Notes under the pieces: model-generated
What the model was told of the DNA's origin: nothing
What the model saw: the letters and a program-made list of their open reading frames with translations, nothing else
Database searches by the model: none
Position numbers and translations under genes: made by a program
NCBI GenBank assembly: GCA_020347545.1
Contig: CP070731.1
Span: forward strand, 1,770,827 to 1,776,997
DNA from: Flavobacteriaceae bacterium
GTDB lineage: Bacteria; Bacteroidota; Bacteroidia; Flavobacteriales; Flavobacteriaceae
Reading direction: 5' to 3'
DNA: 6,171 nucleotides
Part shown: one piece after another, positions 1-5,673 of the stretch
Numbering within the stretch: the first letter of the stretch is position 1
How the letters are laid out: the number at the start of each line of letters is the position of its first letter

Positions 1-245
1 GTCCCGGTACTTTCATTTCCGTGCATTTGAGTCCATAAAAGAATGGAGACCGGACCTTTTCCAAAGGCCACTTTGTATATATCGCGCCCTTCAAAGGAAT
101 GGCCAATTTTATCCAGCTTAAAATCTTTTGACAAGGAAGATAGGAAAGGCATTATATCTTTAAGAGTAAGATGGCGCCGGTCAAGATTTTCCTCCTTAAG
201 TGCCGGGTATATATCTATAATGGAATTGAGTTCTTTTTCATTCAT
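1..245 (-). CDS. M14-family zinc carboxypeptidase, N-terminal part (cut by window edge)
   Basis: The reverse strand reads ATG at 245 and stays open for 81 codons to the left edge. The product begins MNEKELNSII and reaches WTQMHGNEST at about residues 69-78. HGNE fits the HxxE zinc-binding motif that opens the catalytic domain of M14 metallocarboxypeptidases, and the preceding GRDIYKVAFGKG strand fits the flavobacterial members I recognise. There is no signal peptide, so the enzyme is probably cytosolic, unlike classical secreted carboxypeptidases. The third zinc ligand (His) and catalytic Glu lie outside the window. This is the first possible start: an in-frame TGA lies about 20 bases upstream with no ATG between. 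No Shine-Dalgarno sequence is visible, and the start codon directly abuts an inverted repeat. The gene is divergent from an HTH regulator. The family call is firm; the substrate is unknown. Confidence 0.85.
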   Translation of the reverse strand, partial: MNEKELNSIIDIYPALKEENLDRRHLTLKDIMPFLSSLSKDFKLDKIGHSFEGRDIYKVAFGKGPVSILLWTQMHGNESTG

Positions 246-259
246 TTTACAAATGTAAA
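246..259. promoter_or_regulatory. Operator-like dyad 1, abutting the M14 start codon
   Basis: TTTACA-AA-TGTAAA is an inverted repeat with two perfect 6-bp arms and a 2-bp centre. It ends immediately before the M14 start codon (ATG at 245, minus strand). Read on the minus strand it contains TACATTTG (257 to 250), an exact match to the Bacteroidota -7 consensus TAnnTTTG. A protein bound here would cover the promoter core and the translation start. The repeat is seen directly; its role as a binding site for the neighbouring HTH protein is inferred. Confidence 0.7.
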
Positions 260-276
260 CAAATCATTTTTTACAA
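250..276 (-). promoter_or_regulatory. Candidate promoter of the M14 gene, inside dyads 1 and 2
   Basis: On the minus strand, TTG at 276-274 (inside dyad 2) is followed by a 16-base spacer and then TACATTTG at 257-250 (inside dyad 1). This resembles the Bacteroidota TTG / TAnnTTTG promoter, although the spacer is at or just below the usual length. If used, transcription would begin at or within a few bases of the ATG at 245, giving a leaderless or nearly leaderless mRNA. A second exact TACATTTG, in dyad 3 (315-308), would give a leader of about 55 bases but has no TTG upstream. Which one is used cannot be decided from sequence. Confidence 0.4.
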
Positions 277-283
277 TTGTAAA
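270..283. promoter_or_regulatory. Operator-like dyad 2
   Basis: TTTACAATTGTAAA is a perfect 14-bp palindrome, the most symmetrical copy of the motif. Its centre is 24 bp from that of dyad 1 and 34 bp from that of dyad 3. Because of its AT centre it carries TACAATTG rather than TAnnTTTG on both strands, so it is the one copy without an exact -7 core. It does supply the TTG of the candidate M14 promoter. Regulatory function is inferred from repetition and position. Confidence 0.7.
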
Positions 284-303
284 CACTAAATTTAAGGAAA
301 TAT

Positions 304-317
304 GTTACAAATGTAAA
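304..317. promoter_or_regulatory. Operator-like dyad 3
   Basis: GTTACA-AA-TGTAAA matches dyad 1 except for the outermost base of the left arm. It lies 58 bases upstream of the M14 start. The minus strand carries an exact TACATTTG at 315-308. Together with dyads 1 and 2 it forms a cluster of three within 72 bp on the M14 side of the intergenic region. Confidence 0.65.
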
Positions 318-503
318 CGTTGGTACAGCTTTCTTATTTTTGTTTTTAAACTTTTATAAAATATTTTTATTAAAGAGCTTGTTAGTTAATTATATAATTG
401 AATTTCAGCATATAAAGTTGTATTATCTAAATAATATATTAATAAGATTAGGCGTCCTTAAGGTCAGTTGTTATAATTTTCAAGTCAAGATTCAAGAATA
501 ATA
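318..503. other. AT-rich intergenic stretch without a supported gene
   Basis: This 186-bp stretch lies between dyads 3 and 4, and I see no credible coding region in it. It holds a TATTTTTG at 335-342 (plus strand), which matches TAnnTTTG but has no TTG at suitable spacing. It also has a near match TAATTTTC at 474-481 and a 12-bp AT palindrome at 388-399 that does not match the operator motif. A short GC-richer patch around 450-465 includes CCTTAAGG. The promoter of the HTH gene could lie here or within dyad 4. Confidence 0.5.
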
Positions 504-517
504 TTTACATTTGTAAC
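504..517. promoter_or_regulatory. Operator-like dyad 4 with possible -7 core of the HTH gene
   Basis: TTTACA-TT-TGTAAC is the reverse complement of dyad 3 and lies 15 bases before the HTH start at 533. Its plus strand contains TACATTTG at 506-513, an exact TAnnTTTG, placed so that transcription would start roughly 10-15 bases before the ATG. No convincing -33 TTG is found 17-23 bases upstream, so a promoter here would be weak or need help. Its orientation relative to the gene mirrors dyads 1 and 3 relative to M14. This suggests negative autoregulation by the downstream HTH protein, which is an inference. Confidence 0.65.
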
Positions 518-532
518 TATAGTTGATTCACA

Positions 533-919
533 ATGATAAACAATACTGAATTTTCTGAACGACTTAAAAAGATCATGGAGTTTTACCAGTTGTCTGCCTC
601 AGGATTTGCTGATAAAATTCAGGTTCCCAGATCGAGTATTTCTCATTTGCTTTCCGGGAGAAATAAACCCAGTCTTGATTTTGTTATGAAAGTCGTAAAG
701 GAATTTAATCAGGTAGAATTGTATTGGCTTTTAAACGGGAAAGGTAACTTTCCGACAACGGTACCCCCTATCGAACCGGATAATACAAAAGTGGCTCAAA
801 AGGGTAAGGCACCTGAAGTTAAAGAAAATGAGCCTTTAAAGGAAGACCTGCGCTCGAATGACATAGAAAGAATTGTAATCTTCTTTAAAAACGGGACTTT
901 TAAGGAGTATCTCAAATAA
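533..919 (+). CDS. XRE/Cro-type helix-turn-helix transcriptional regulator
   Basis: This 128-aa cytosolic DNA-binding protein has a HTH_3/XRE domain at about residues 6-66. The recognition region includes SASGFADKIQVPRSSISHLL (21-40), followed by SGRNKPSLD, a hallmark of the Cro/C1 fold. After WLLNGKGNFP (65-74) comes a proline- and charge-rich linker, about 75-110, probably disordered. The protein ends with a short hydrophobic segment, IERIVIFFKNGTFKEYL (111-127), that may mediate dimerisation; I recall a similar tail in flavobacterial homologues but cannot verify this. There is no ligand-binding or peptidase (LexA-like) domain. The ATG at 533 lacks a Shine-Dalgarno sequence, as is usual in Bacteroidota. 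Four dyads between this gene and the divergent M14 gene make it the likely repressor of both. The DNA-binding call is firm; the target and signal are inferred or unknown. Confidence 0.95.
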   Translation: MINNTEFSERLKKIMEFYQLSASGFADKIQVPRSSISHLLSGRNKPSLDFVMKVVKEFNQVELYWLLNGKGNFPTTVPPIEPDNTKVAQKGKAPEVKENEPLKEDLRSNDIERIVIFFKNGTFKEYLK

Positions 920-921
920 AA

Positions 922-955
922 AACCCTTGACCGATTGATCAAGGGTTGTTCTTTT
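922..955. terminator. Bidirectional rho-independent terminator between HTH and M1 genes
   Basis: A perfect 9-bp stem, AACCCTTGA (922-930) with TCAAGGGTT (939-947), encloses an 8-base loop. On the plus strand it is followed by TTCTTTT (949-955). On the minus strand the A-rich run before the stem (918-923) becomes a T tract. It starts 3 bases after the HTH stop and 15 bases beyond the M1 stop, so it can serve both converging genes. Confidence 0.85.
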
Positions 956-969
956 ATGAAAATATCATC

Positions 970-3423
970 TTATTCTATACGGCTGATACCGTCCTGAACA
1001 ATGCTTGTCAAAGTTTCTTTATTTTCATAATCAGACTCACTCTTAAGTGTTAGTACTTGTTGTAAGACCTGCTTTGCCATTTTATCGGCACCGTATTGCT
1101 TGTATTGATTTCCTAACTGAACAAAAGAATCCACCAGGTTTTGAGTGGCTTCTTCATTGGAGCTTGATGCCACCCATTGAAATCCTGCTTTATACGTATC
1201 CGCTTTTTCTTTGTCTTGCGTAAAGAACATTCCTGCAATTAAGTTATTGGCTACAAAAGGCATTTCTGATTCAGTCTCATCCATTATGAATACCGGAATC
1301 AAAGCTTCTTTTAAGCTTTCTTTTTCCATTTCATCTATAATTGAACCCGCATAGGCAAGGGCTGCTTCTTTGTCCTCCCAGTAAAGCGACGTGAGTGAAC
1401 TTCCTTTGACCGCACTTGACTCACTTTTCAACCCTTCTCGGTACAAATCTACATATGCTGCTCCATCATAAACAAATAACTTGTCTATAGCAGCGGCCCT
1501 GACCAAGGTTTTTGGATCATTACTTGCAATGTCTTCAATAGATTTAATGGTTTTTTTAGCGCCATTGGCCTCGAGGTCAATATTTTCAATTGCTAAGATC
1601 CTCAACCCGTAATACGCATCGTTTAATGCGGACTGGTAAGTTTCAAACACTTCATTGTTTTCCTGATGTTCAATAAGCTTTTCAAGCGCTTCTCTCCTGT
1701 CTTCATATTTCTTTCCAAATTTATACAGGTGAACTAGGTTTTCTACCGTTTTTTCATCGTTTAATTCTGCCAAAAGGGTTCTGTCTGCGTCAACATTCAC
1801 AAGTTTTGGCATGTTTTCATATTTAAATGAAAATGAATTTGTTTTTTCATCAACCCATACCTCGTAACGTTTTGGAGACTCTCCTTCGAAAACCTCTATG
1901 GCTAAAGGGAATTCAAACAGGTTCTCCTGGGTCTGTTCGATCTGAACAGTTACAATTTTAGCATCTTCACTGTAAACATAATTCACATCGAGTTTTGGAT
2001 GGCCATTGCCAAAATACCACTGATTAAAAAACCAGTTCAAGTCCTTTCCACTAACTGCTTCAAAGGCCAGTCTTAACTGATGGGCTTCTCCGGTTCCGTA
2101 TTCATTATCATTCAAAAATTTCTTCATTCCAGCTTTAAAGGCATCGTCTCCAAGAAAACTTCTGAGCATGTGAAGAACCGCTCCTCCTTTGTTGTAGGAA
2201 ACCGCATCAAACATATCTTCTCTGCTGTTGTAGTGAAATCTTACAAGGTCCTTCAATTCATTCCCGGGAGTCATATAACCTTTAATTTCCTTTCGCCTGT
2301 GGGCATCGGCACGATCTCTGCCGTATTTGTGTTCCAGCCAGAGGTATTCGCTGTAATTGGCAAATGATTCATTTATCGTCAGGTTACTCCAGCTTTCCGC
2401 AGTAACAAGATCTCCAAACCAGTGATGGAACAATTCGTGAGCAATGGTACTTTCCCAGGTGTTGTCATCTACGAGTTCACCCGCGGTCTGATAAGCCATT
2501 TCTCCATGAAGAACTGCAGTTGTGTTTTCCATCGCCCCGCTTACATAGTCGCGCCCCACCATCTGAGCATATTTTGGCCAAGGGTATTCAACCCCTGTAT
2601 AAGAAGAATAAAAGTCCATCATTTCCGGCGTAAGGCCAAAAATGCCTCTCGCAACGGATTCGTATTCTTTCTCCACGTAATAGTCTACGTCGAGCTCCTT
2701 CCATTTATCCTGGACCACGCTAAATTCTCCAACACCCATAAAAAACAAATAAGGTGCGTGTTTCTGGTCAAATTTCCAATAATCCGTGCGAGTGCCATCG
2801 GAATTGATTGTTTGCTCCTTTAAAAGCCCGTTAGACAAGGTTACATATTGATCCGGGACAGTCATATAGATTTCCTGTGAAGTTTTTTGATTCGGTGAAT
2901 CGATCGTTGGAAACCAGCAGCTGCTCGCCTCTGTTTCTCCCTGAGTCCAAATTTGTGTTGGTTTTTCAGGATCTTCGTCAAGTGGATCAATAAAATACAG
3001 TCCTTTTGCACTGGTAATGGCAATACTTCCCTGTTGGGTAACTTCCTCAGGCCTTGCCGTGTACTTGATATAAACTTCATACTCTTCTCCTCTTCCATAA
3101 GTATTGCCCAGTTTGATCTGAAGTTTATTTCCGTCATAATCATACTTCAAGTCCTTTCCATTAGAAGTGATTTTATGAATCAGCATGGCCTTGGCATCCA
3201 GTTCCAATTCGTTTGTGACGTAAAAGTGAGGTGTCAAAGTAATCCAGGCTTCACCGTTCATCTCACTTTTATTAAAATCAAAATCTACTTTTAATTTCGT
3301 GTGAACCAGATCACTGATCTTTTCGCGCTCTCCTCTGTATTCCGTATTAATCGTCTCAGTTTCCTGAGCAAATGTGATGCCTATGCTTAGAAAAAAGCAT
3401 AGCAATAGTGCTTTAAAATTCAT
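970..3423 (-). CDS. Secreted M1-family zinc aminopeptidase
   Basis: This 817-aa protein removes N-terminal residues from peptides and is probably periplasmic or secreted. A signal peptide, MNFKALLLCFFLSIGITFA, precedes Q20. The M1 N-terminal beta domain includes the QGE substrate-binding residues at about 161-163. The gluzincin core follows: GAMEN at 296-300, HELFH at 329-333, an 18-residue gap, then the third zinc ligand E352, with catalytic Tyr at about 410 in SYNKGGAVLHML. All key residues are present, so it should be active. Beyond about 570 it becomes a helical, repeat-like tail with no sorting domain I recognise. The reading frame extends to a TTG at 3456, but that TTG is part of the promoter core, so I start at ATG 3423. 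ATG 3432 (MTNMNFK) is the alternative. The gene is monocistronic, with its own promoter and terminators on both sides. Confidence 0.97.
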   Translation of the reverse strand: MNFKALLLCFFLSIGITFAQETETINTEYRGEREKISDLVHTKLKVDFDFNKSEMNGEAWITLTPHFYVTNELELDAKAMLIHKITSNGKDLKYDYDGNKLQIKLGNTYGRGEEYEVYIKYTARPEEVTQQGSIAITSAKGLYFIDPLDEDPEKPTQIWTQGETEASSCWFPTIDSPNQKTSQEIYMTVPDQYVTLSNGLLKEQTINSDGTRTDYWKFDQKHAPYLFFMGVGEFSVVQDKWKELDVDYYVEKEYESVARGIFGLTPEMMDFYSSYTGVEYPWPKYAQMVGRDYVSGAMENTTAVLHGEMAYQTAGELVDDNTWESTIAHELFHHWFGDLVTAESWSNLTINESFANYSEYLWLEHKYGRDRADAHRRKEIKGYMTPGNELKDLVRFHYNSREDMFDAVSYNKGGAVLHMLRSFLGDDAFKAGMKKFLNDNEYGTGEAHQLRLAFEAVSGKDLNWFFNQWYFGNGHPKLDVNYVYSEDAKIVTVQIEQTQENLFEFPLAIEVFEGESPKRYEVWVDEKTNSFSFKYENMPKLVNVDADRTLLAELNDEKTVENLVHLYKFGKKYEDRREALEKLIEHQENNEVFETYQSALNDAYYGLRILAIENIDLEANGAKKTIKSIEDIASNDPKTLVRAAAIDKLFVYDGAAYVDLYREGLKSESSAVKGSSLTSLYWEDKEAALAYAGSIIDEMEKESLKEALIPVFIMDETESEMPFVANNLIAGMFFTQDKEKADTYKAGFQWVASSSNEEATQNLVDSFVQLGNQYKQYGADKMAKQVLQQVLTLKSESDYENKETLTSIVQDGISRIE

Positions 3424-3453
3424 ATTGGTCATAAAATTAATGTGTTGAGAACG

Positions 3454-3482
3454 CAAATATAGATTAAATGTTAGAAATCAAA
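3454..3482 (-). promoter_or_regulatory. Promoter of the M1 aminopeptidase gene
   Basis: The minus strand reads TTTG at 3482-3479, a 17-base spacer, and TATATTTG at 3461-3454. This is an exact match to the Bacteroidota housekeeping pattern TTTG / TAnnTTTG. Transcription would start near 3449-3446, leaving a leader of about 15-25 bases before ATG 3432 or 3423. It lies between the sigma-operon terminator and the gene, so M1 can be transcribed independently. Confidence 0.7.
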
Positions 3483-3497
3483 TCGTAAAGTAAGGTT

Positions 3498-3534
3498 AAA
3501 AAAAAACTGCTTCAGCCAGGCCGAAGCAGTTTTT
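3498..3534 (-). terminator. Rho-independent terminator of the sigma/DUF4252 operon
   Basis: The core stem CTGCTTC (3507-3513) pairs with GAAGCAG (3523-3529) and extends by A-T pairs to 12 bp (3502-3513 with 3523-3534) around a 9-base loop. On the minus strand it is followed by a run of nine T (3506-3498). It lies 20 bases after the stop of the DUF4252 lipoprotein gene and upstream of the M1 promoter, so it separates the two transcription units. Confidence 0.85.
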
Positions 3535-3553
3535 AAAAGAAATTATATTCGAT

Positions 3554-4105
3554 TTAAATATCTCCAAATAATTCAGATAATTGTCCAAGAGCATCTCCTG
3601 CTCCCTCTTTATCAATATTTTCCATATCCTTTGCCATTTTCATGATCTTGGCAGGATCCATTTTATTTCCAAGAACCCTTGCGATAGCAAATCCCTTGTT
3701 GTTATCCGCGGCAAACAGTACAAATTCATCAATGGCATCATCTTCACCCTGATAATTGATCACGATATTCATGTTTTCGTGCTTCATTCGCATTAATTCA
3801 TTGTACTTACTTCCTTTGATAATCTTTTTTACCTCTTCATATTCTGCTGCATATTGGTCAGCGTTCTCATCATTGATTTTGAAAGCAAGGACATTCAGTT
3901 TTTTAATGCTTTCCATTGTGGATTTTGTTTCCTCTGAGGCACTTTCCTGAACCTTAAATAAACTCGCAGGGATATCAATGGCTAAAAAATTAGAGTTTTC
4001 CTGTTTTTTTACATAGTATTCCTGGATTGTCATTTCCTTGTTACAGGACACAAAGAAAAGGGTCGTTAAGACAAGTATTGAAAGTATTTTTATTTTGTTA
4101 TTCAT
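3554..4105 (-). CDS. DUF4252-family lipoprotein
   Basis: This 183-aa predicted lipoprotein has a hydrophobic stretch ILSILVLTTLFFVS followed by the lipobox cysteine C21 (FVSC) and then NKEMT. The mature part matches the DUF4252 pattern shared with the preceding gene: a helical segment with IKKLNVLAF (68-76), a KYNELMRMKHE segment (about 100-110), a beta strand NIVINYQGE, an acidic stretch, and a C-terminal ARVLGNKMDPAKIMKMAKDM that parallels the paralogue. No catalytic motif is seen, and the biochemical role of DUF4252 is unknown to me. It is the last gene of the sigma operon, 12 bases after the previous stop, and is followed by a terminator. The position suggests an envelope component or target of the sigma factor's regulon. 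Residues after the Cys carry only one acidic position, so surface export is uncertain. Confidence 0.9.
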   Translation of the reverse strand: MNNKIKILSILVLTTLFFVSCNKEMTIQEYYVKKQENSNFLAIDIPASLFKVQESASEETKSTMESIKKLNVLAFKINDENADQYAAEYEEVKKIIKGSKYNELMRMKHENMNIVINYQGEDDAIDEFVLFAADNNKGFAIARVLGNKMDPAKIMKMAKDMENIDKEGAGDALGQLSELFGDI

Positions 4106-4117
4106 GGTTTCTTGTTT

Positions 4118-4639
4118 TTATTGTTTACTGGCTTTTTCTAAATGTTCTCCACCCGGAAGATCCATTTTGTCGGTCAATTTGGCAATTTGATTCAAATCGA
4201 TATCACCAGTTAAAGAAATGATCACTGACTCTTTTGAAGTACTGTCACTATCTTTTACAAACATAAATAGTTCCTTTACAAAATCCTCTGATTTACCTTC
4301 TTTTACATAGATGGTAACATTGCTGCCCTCATCCTTGACACGCATCAGTTCTTCAAGGTTTGCCGATTTTAAATAACTCTTTGCTGCGCTTTCCATTTGC
4401 TTGGCAACTTCCATGCTTTCTGTTGCATAAACCTTCAGCGAATTGATATTCTTTATCAGATCCATATATTCTTCATCAGAATCCTGACCAATCTTACTCA
4501 TTAAGGAAAATGCTTTTTGAGTTACGACTACTGAGGTTACACCTTCGATGTCTTCAAATTTATCGAATTGTGACTGGGCACTGGCAATCCATCCTGACAT
4601 TACCATCACCGCTACTAAAATGATTTTATTGATTTTCAT
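4118..4639 (-). CDS. DUF4252-family secreted protein
   Basis: This 173-aa protein has a type I signal peptide (MKINKIILVAVMVMSGWIASA, cleavage before Q22) and no lipobox, so it is probably soluble in the periplasm. It belongs to the same family as the next gene: INSLKVYATES, LEELMRVKDEGSNVTIYVKEG and SLTGDIDLNQIAKLTDKMD align with corresponding segments there. The two are tandem paralogues that differ in anchoring. It follows the probable anti-sigma gene by 27 bases with no terminator between, so it is co-transcribed. No enzymatic motif is visible. A role in envelope sensing, or as an effector of the sigma system, is inferred only from context. Confidence 0.9.
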   Translation of the reverse strand: MKINKIILVAVMVMSGWIASAQSQFDKFEDIEGVTSVVVTQKAFSLMSKIGQDSDEEYMDLIKNINSLKVYATESMEVAKQMESAAKSYLKSANLEELMRVKDEGSNVTIYVKEGKSEDFVKELFMFVKDSDSTSKESVIISLTGDIDLNQIAKLTDKMDLPGGEHLEKASKQ

Positions 4640-4666
4640 AATTTTATTGTTACTTGTTTATTAGAT

Positions 4667-5131
4667 TTATTGATTAAAAATTTTACTCTTTGCATTCTCA
4701 AAGGTCCTAAGCTGGGCCATGGCTTCAGTTCCTTTGTTAAATTTATCCAGTTGCGCAATGGCACCTGTTCCTTTATTTAGGCTTTGAGAGATCATCTCAA
4801 GTGCCCTTTGGGTTTCCATATAAGCTAATCTTGCTTCTTCCTGTTCTCTTTCATTTTGCTGGTATACAGAATATACTCCCACGAAGAAGATCAGCATCGC
4901 TGCGATGGATAGCCATCTGAGGTTCAAATTAACAGGTTTCTTTAACTCAATCTTTCTTTCTGAAGTCTCTGTGGAACTTGTGCTGAAGAAATTGAACATC
5001 TCCTTATGCTCTGCTAAATGAGCAGGTACGTCTTCCTGATTAAAGAAATCCTTTAGAATTGCTTCCTCTTTCAAAGAAGTTTCAGCTTCAAAATATTTTT
5101 CCAGTAATTTTTCAATTTTAGCCAATTCCAT
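4667..5131 (-). CDS. Single-span membrane protein, probable anti-sigma factor
   Basis: This 154-aa protein has three parts. A charged, helical cytosolic N-terminus (1-65) includes KIEKLLEKYFEAETSLKEE and FNQEDVPAHLAEHKEMFNFF. One membrane span lies at about 72-90 (LRWLSIAAMLIFFVGVYSV). A periplasmic tail begins with a heptad-like, Glu/Gln-rich stretch (91-115) and ends in two 13-residue repeats (119-144). Its start overlaps the sigma gene's stop by 14 bp, a sign of translational coupling, and the topology fits an anti-sigma factor. There is no zinc-binding anti-sigma motif (HxxxCxxC) and no recognisable FecR domain, so the assignment rests on position and topology. It could instead be a membrane sensor that does not bind sigma. 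I recall similar proteins beside flavobacterial ECF genes, usually annotated as hypothetical. Confidence 0.7.
   Translation of the reverse strand: MELAKIEKLLEKYFEAETSLKEEAILKDFFNQEDVPAHLAEHKEMFNFFSTSSTETSERKIELKKPVNLNLRWLSIAAMLIFFVGVYSVYQQNEREQEEARLAYMETQRALEMISQSLNKGTGAIAQLDKFNKGTEAMAQLRTFENAKSKIFNQ
4700..4777 (-). repeat. Two tandem 13-residue repeats in the anti-sigma tail
   Basis: Residues 119-131 (NKGTGAIAQLDKF) and 132-144 (NKGTEAMAQLRTF) are adjacent and identical at 9 of 13 positions. The underlying 39-bp units are clearly related but have diverged at about a third of their bases, so this is an old duplication, not a recent slippage event. The unit lies at the very end of the periplasmic tail. 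Confidence 0.8.
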
Positions 5132-5627
5132 AATTCTGTTGTTTAATGAATTTTTCTCTTAATGTTTTTCTCGCTCTCGACAAGCCCACTCTTATCGCTG
5201 TAGGTTCCATATTCATGATCTTTCCAATTTCCTGAAATTCGTAATTCTCAACATCCCTTAACTGAATGATCATTCTTTGTTTTGCAGGCAGTTCGTTCAT
5301 CATCCTTTTTAAGATATCTGCACTGTCTTTATATTCAATATTTGCTTCCTCCCTGCTTGACTCGTCCTGGTAATTACTGTGAACCAGCGTTAAATTTGAG
5401 GCTCTTTTTGATTTTAACTGGTCAAGGCAGTAATTCTTCGTCATCATCATGGCGTAGGCCTCTACGTTCTCATATTGCGCTATCTTACTTTTATTTTTCC
5501 ATAATTTAAAGTAAAGTTCCTGCGTGGCATCCTCTGCCTCATCCGAGGATACAAGCAATCTTTTTGCCAATCGAAACACCTTATCTTTAAAAGGTAAAAC
5601 CGTTTCTAGAAATTCTTTTTGGTTCAT
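5118..5627 (-). CDS. ECF-type RNA polymerase sigma factor
   Basis: This 169-aa sigma-70 family protein has the two-domain ECF layout. Sigma-2 spans about residues 9-75: region 2.2 is DEAEDATQELYFKLWKN (29-45) and region 2.4 is NVEAYAMMMTKNYCLDQLKSKR's span (54-75). A short variable linker (76-100) precedes sigma-4 (about 103-160), with LPAKQRMIIQLRDVENYEFQEIG and the recognition helix around AIRVGLSRARKTLREKF. It directs RNA polymerase to alternative promoters, probably in response to an envelope signal passed through the overlapping downstream membrane protein. It is the first gene of a four-gene operon, and the GTAAC-CGTG element upstream suggests it transcribes itself. The family call is firm; the stimulus is unknown. 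No C-terminal extension or SusC/FecR partner is visible nearby. Confidence 0.97.
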   Translation of the reverse strand: MNQKEFLETVLPFKDKVFRLAKRLLVSSDEAEDATQELYFKLWKNKSKIAQYENVEAYAMMMTKNYCLDQLKSKRASNLTLVHSNYQDESSREEANIEYKDSADILKRMMNELPAKQRMIIQLRDVENYEFQEIGKIMNMEPTAIRVGLSRARKTLREKFIKQQNYGIG

Positions 5628-5673
5628 TTATCTCAGTAAAAAAAGCAATTTATAAATTCTGCTACACCTTTAA

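Noticed and set aside
43..359. Plus-strand open frames of 71 and 62 codons at the left end
   Set aside because: They lie antisense to the M14 gene, whose product has a recognisable zinc-binding motif, and run on through the operator repeats; their translations show no domain.
388..399. 12-bp AT-only palindrome as a fifth operator
   Set aside because: It lacks the TTTACA/TGTAAA arms; such palindromes are expected by chance in sequence this AT-rich.
533..919. Prophage or integrative element origin suggested by the C1-like regulator
   Set aside because: No integrase, attachment repeat, tRNA or phage structural gene is in the window, and base composition matches the surroundings.
2080..3294. 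Several open frames of about 90-130 codons on both strands within the M1 gene
   Set aside because: They are shadows of a complete M1 aminopeptidase with all catalytic motifs; none has a recognisable product.
3397..3423. M1 aminopeptidase as a lipoprotein (LLLC at residues 6-9)
   Set aside because: The cysteine comes too early, with only about four hydrophobic residues before it; the hydrophobic stretch continues past it to a good type I site at FA|Q.
4640..4666. Second GTAAC element before the secreted DUF4252 gene as an internal ECF promoter
   Set aside because: Any -10 box at normal spacing would fall at or inside the coding start, and no CGT box is seen there.
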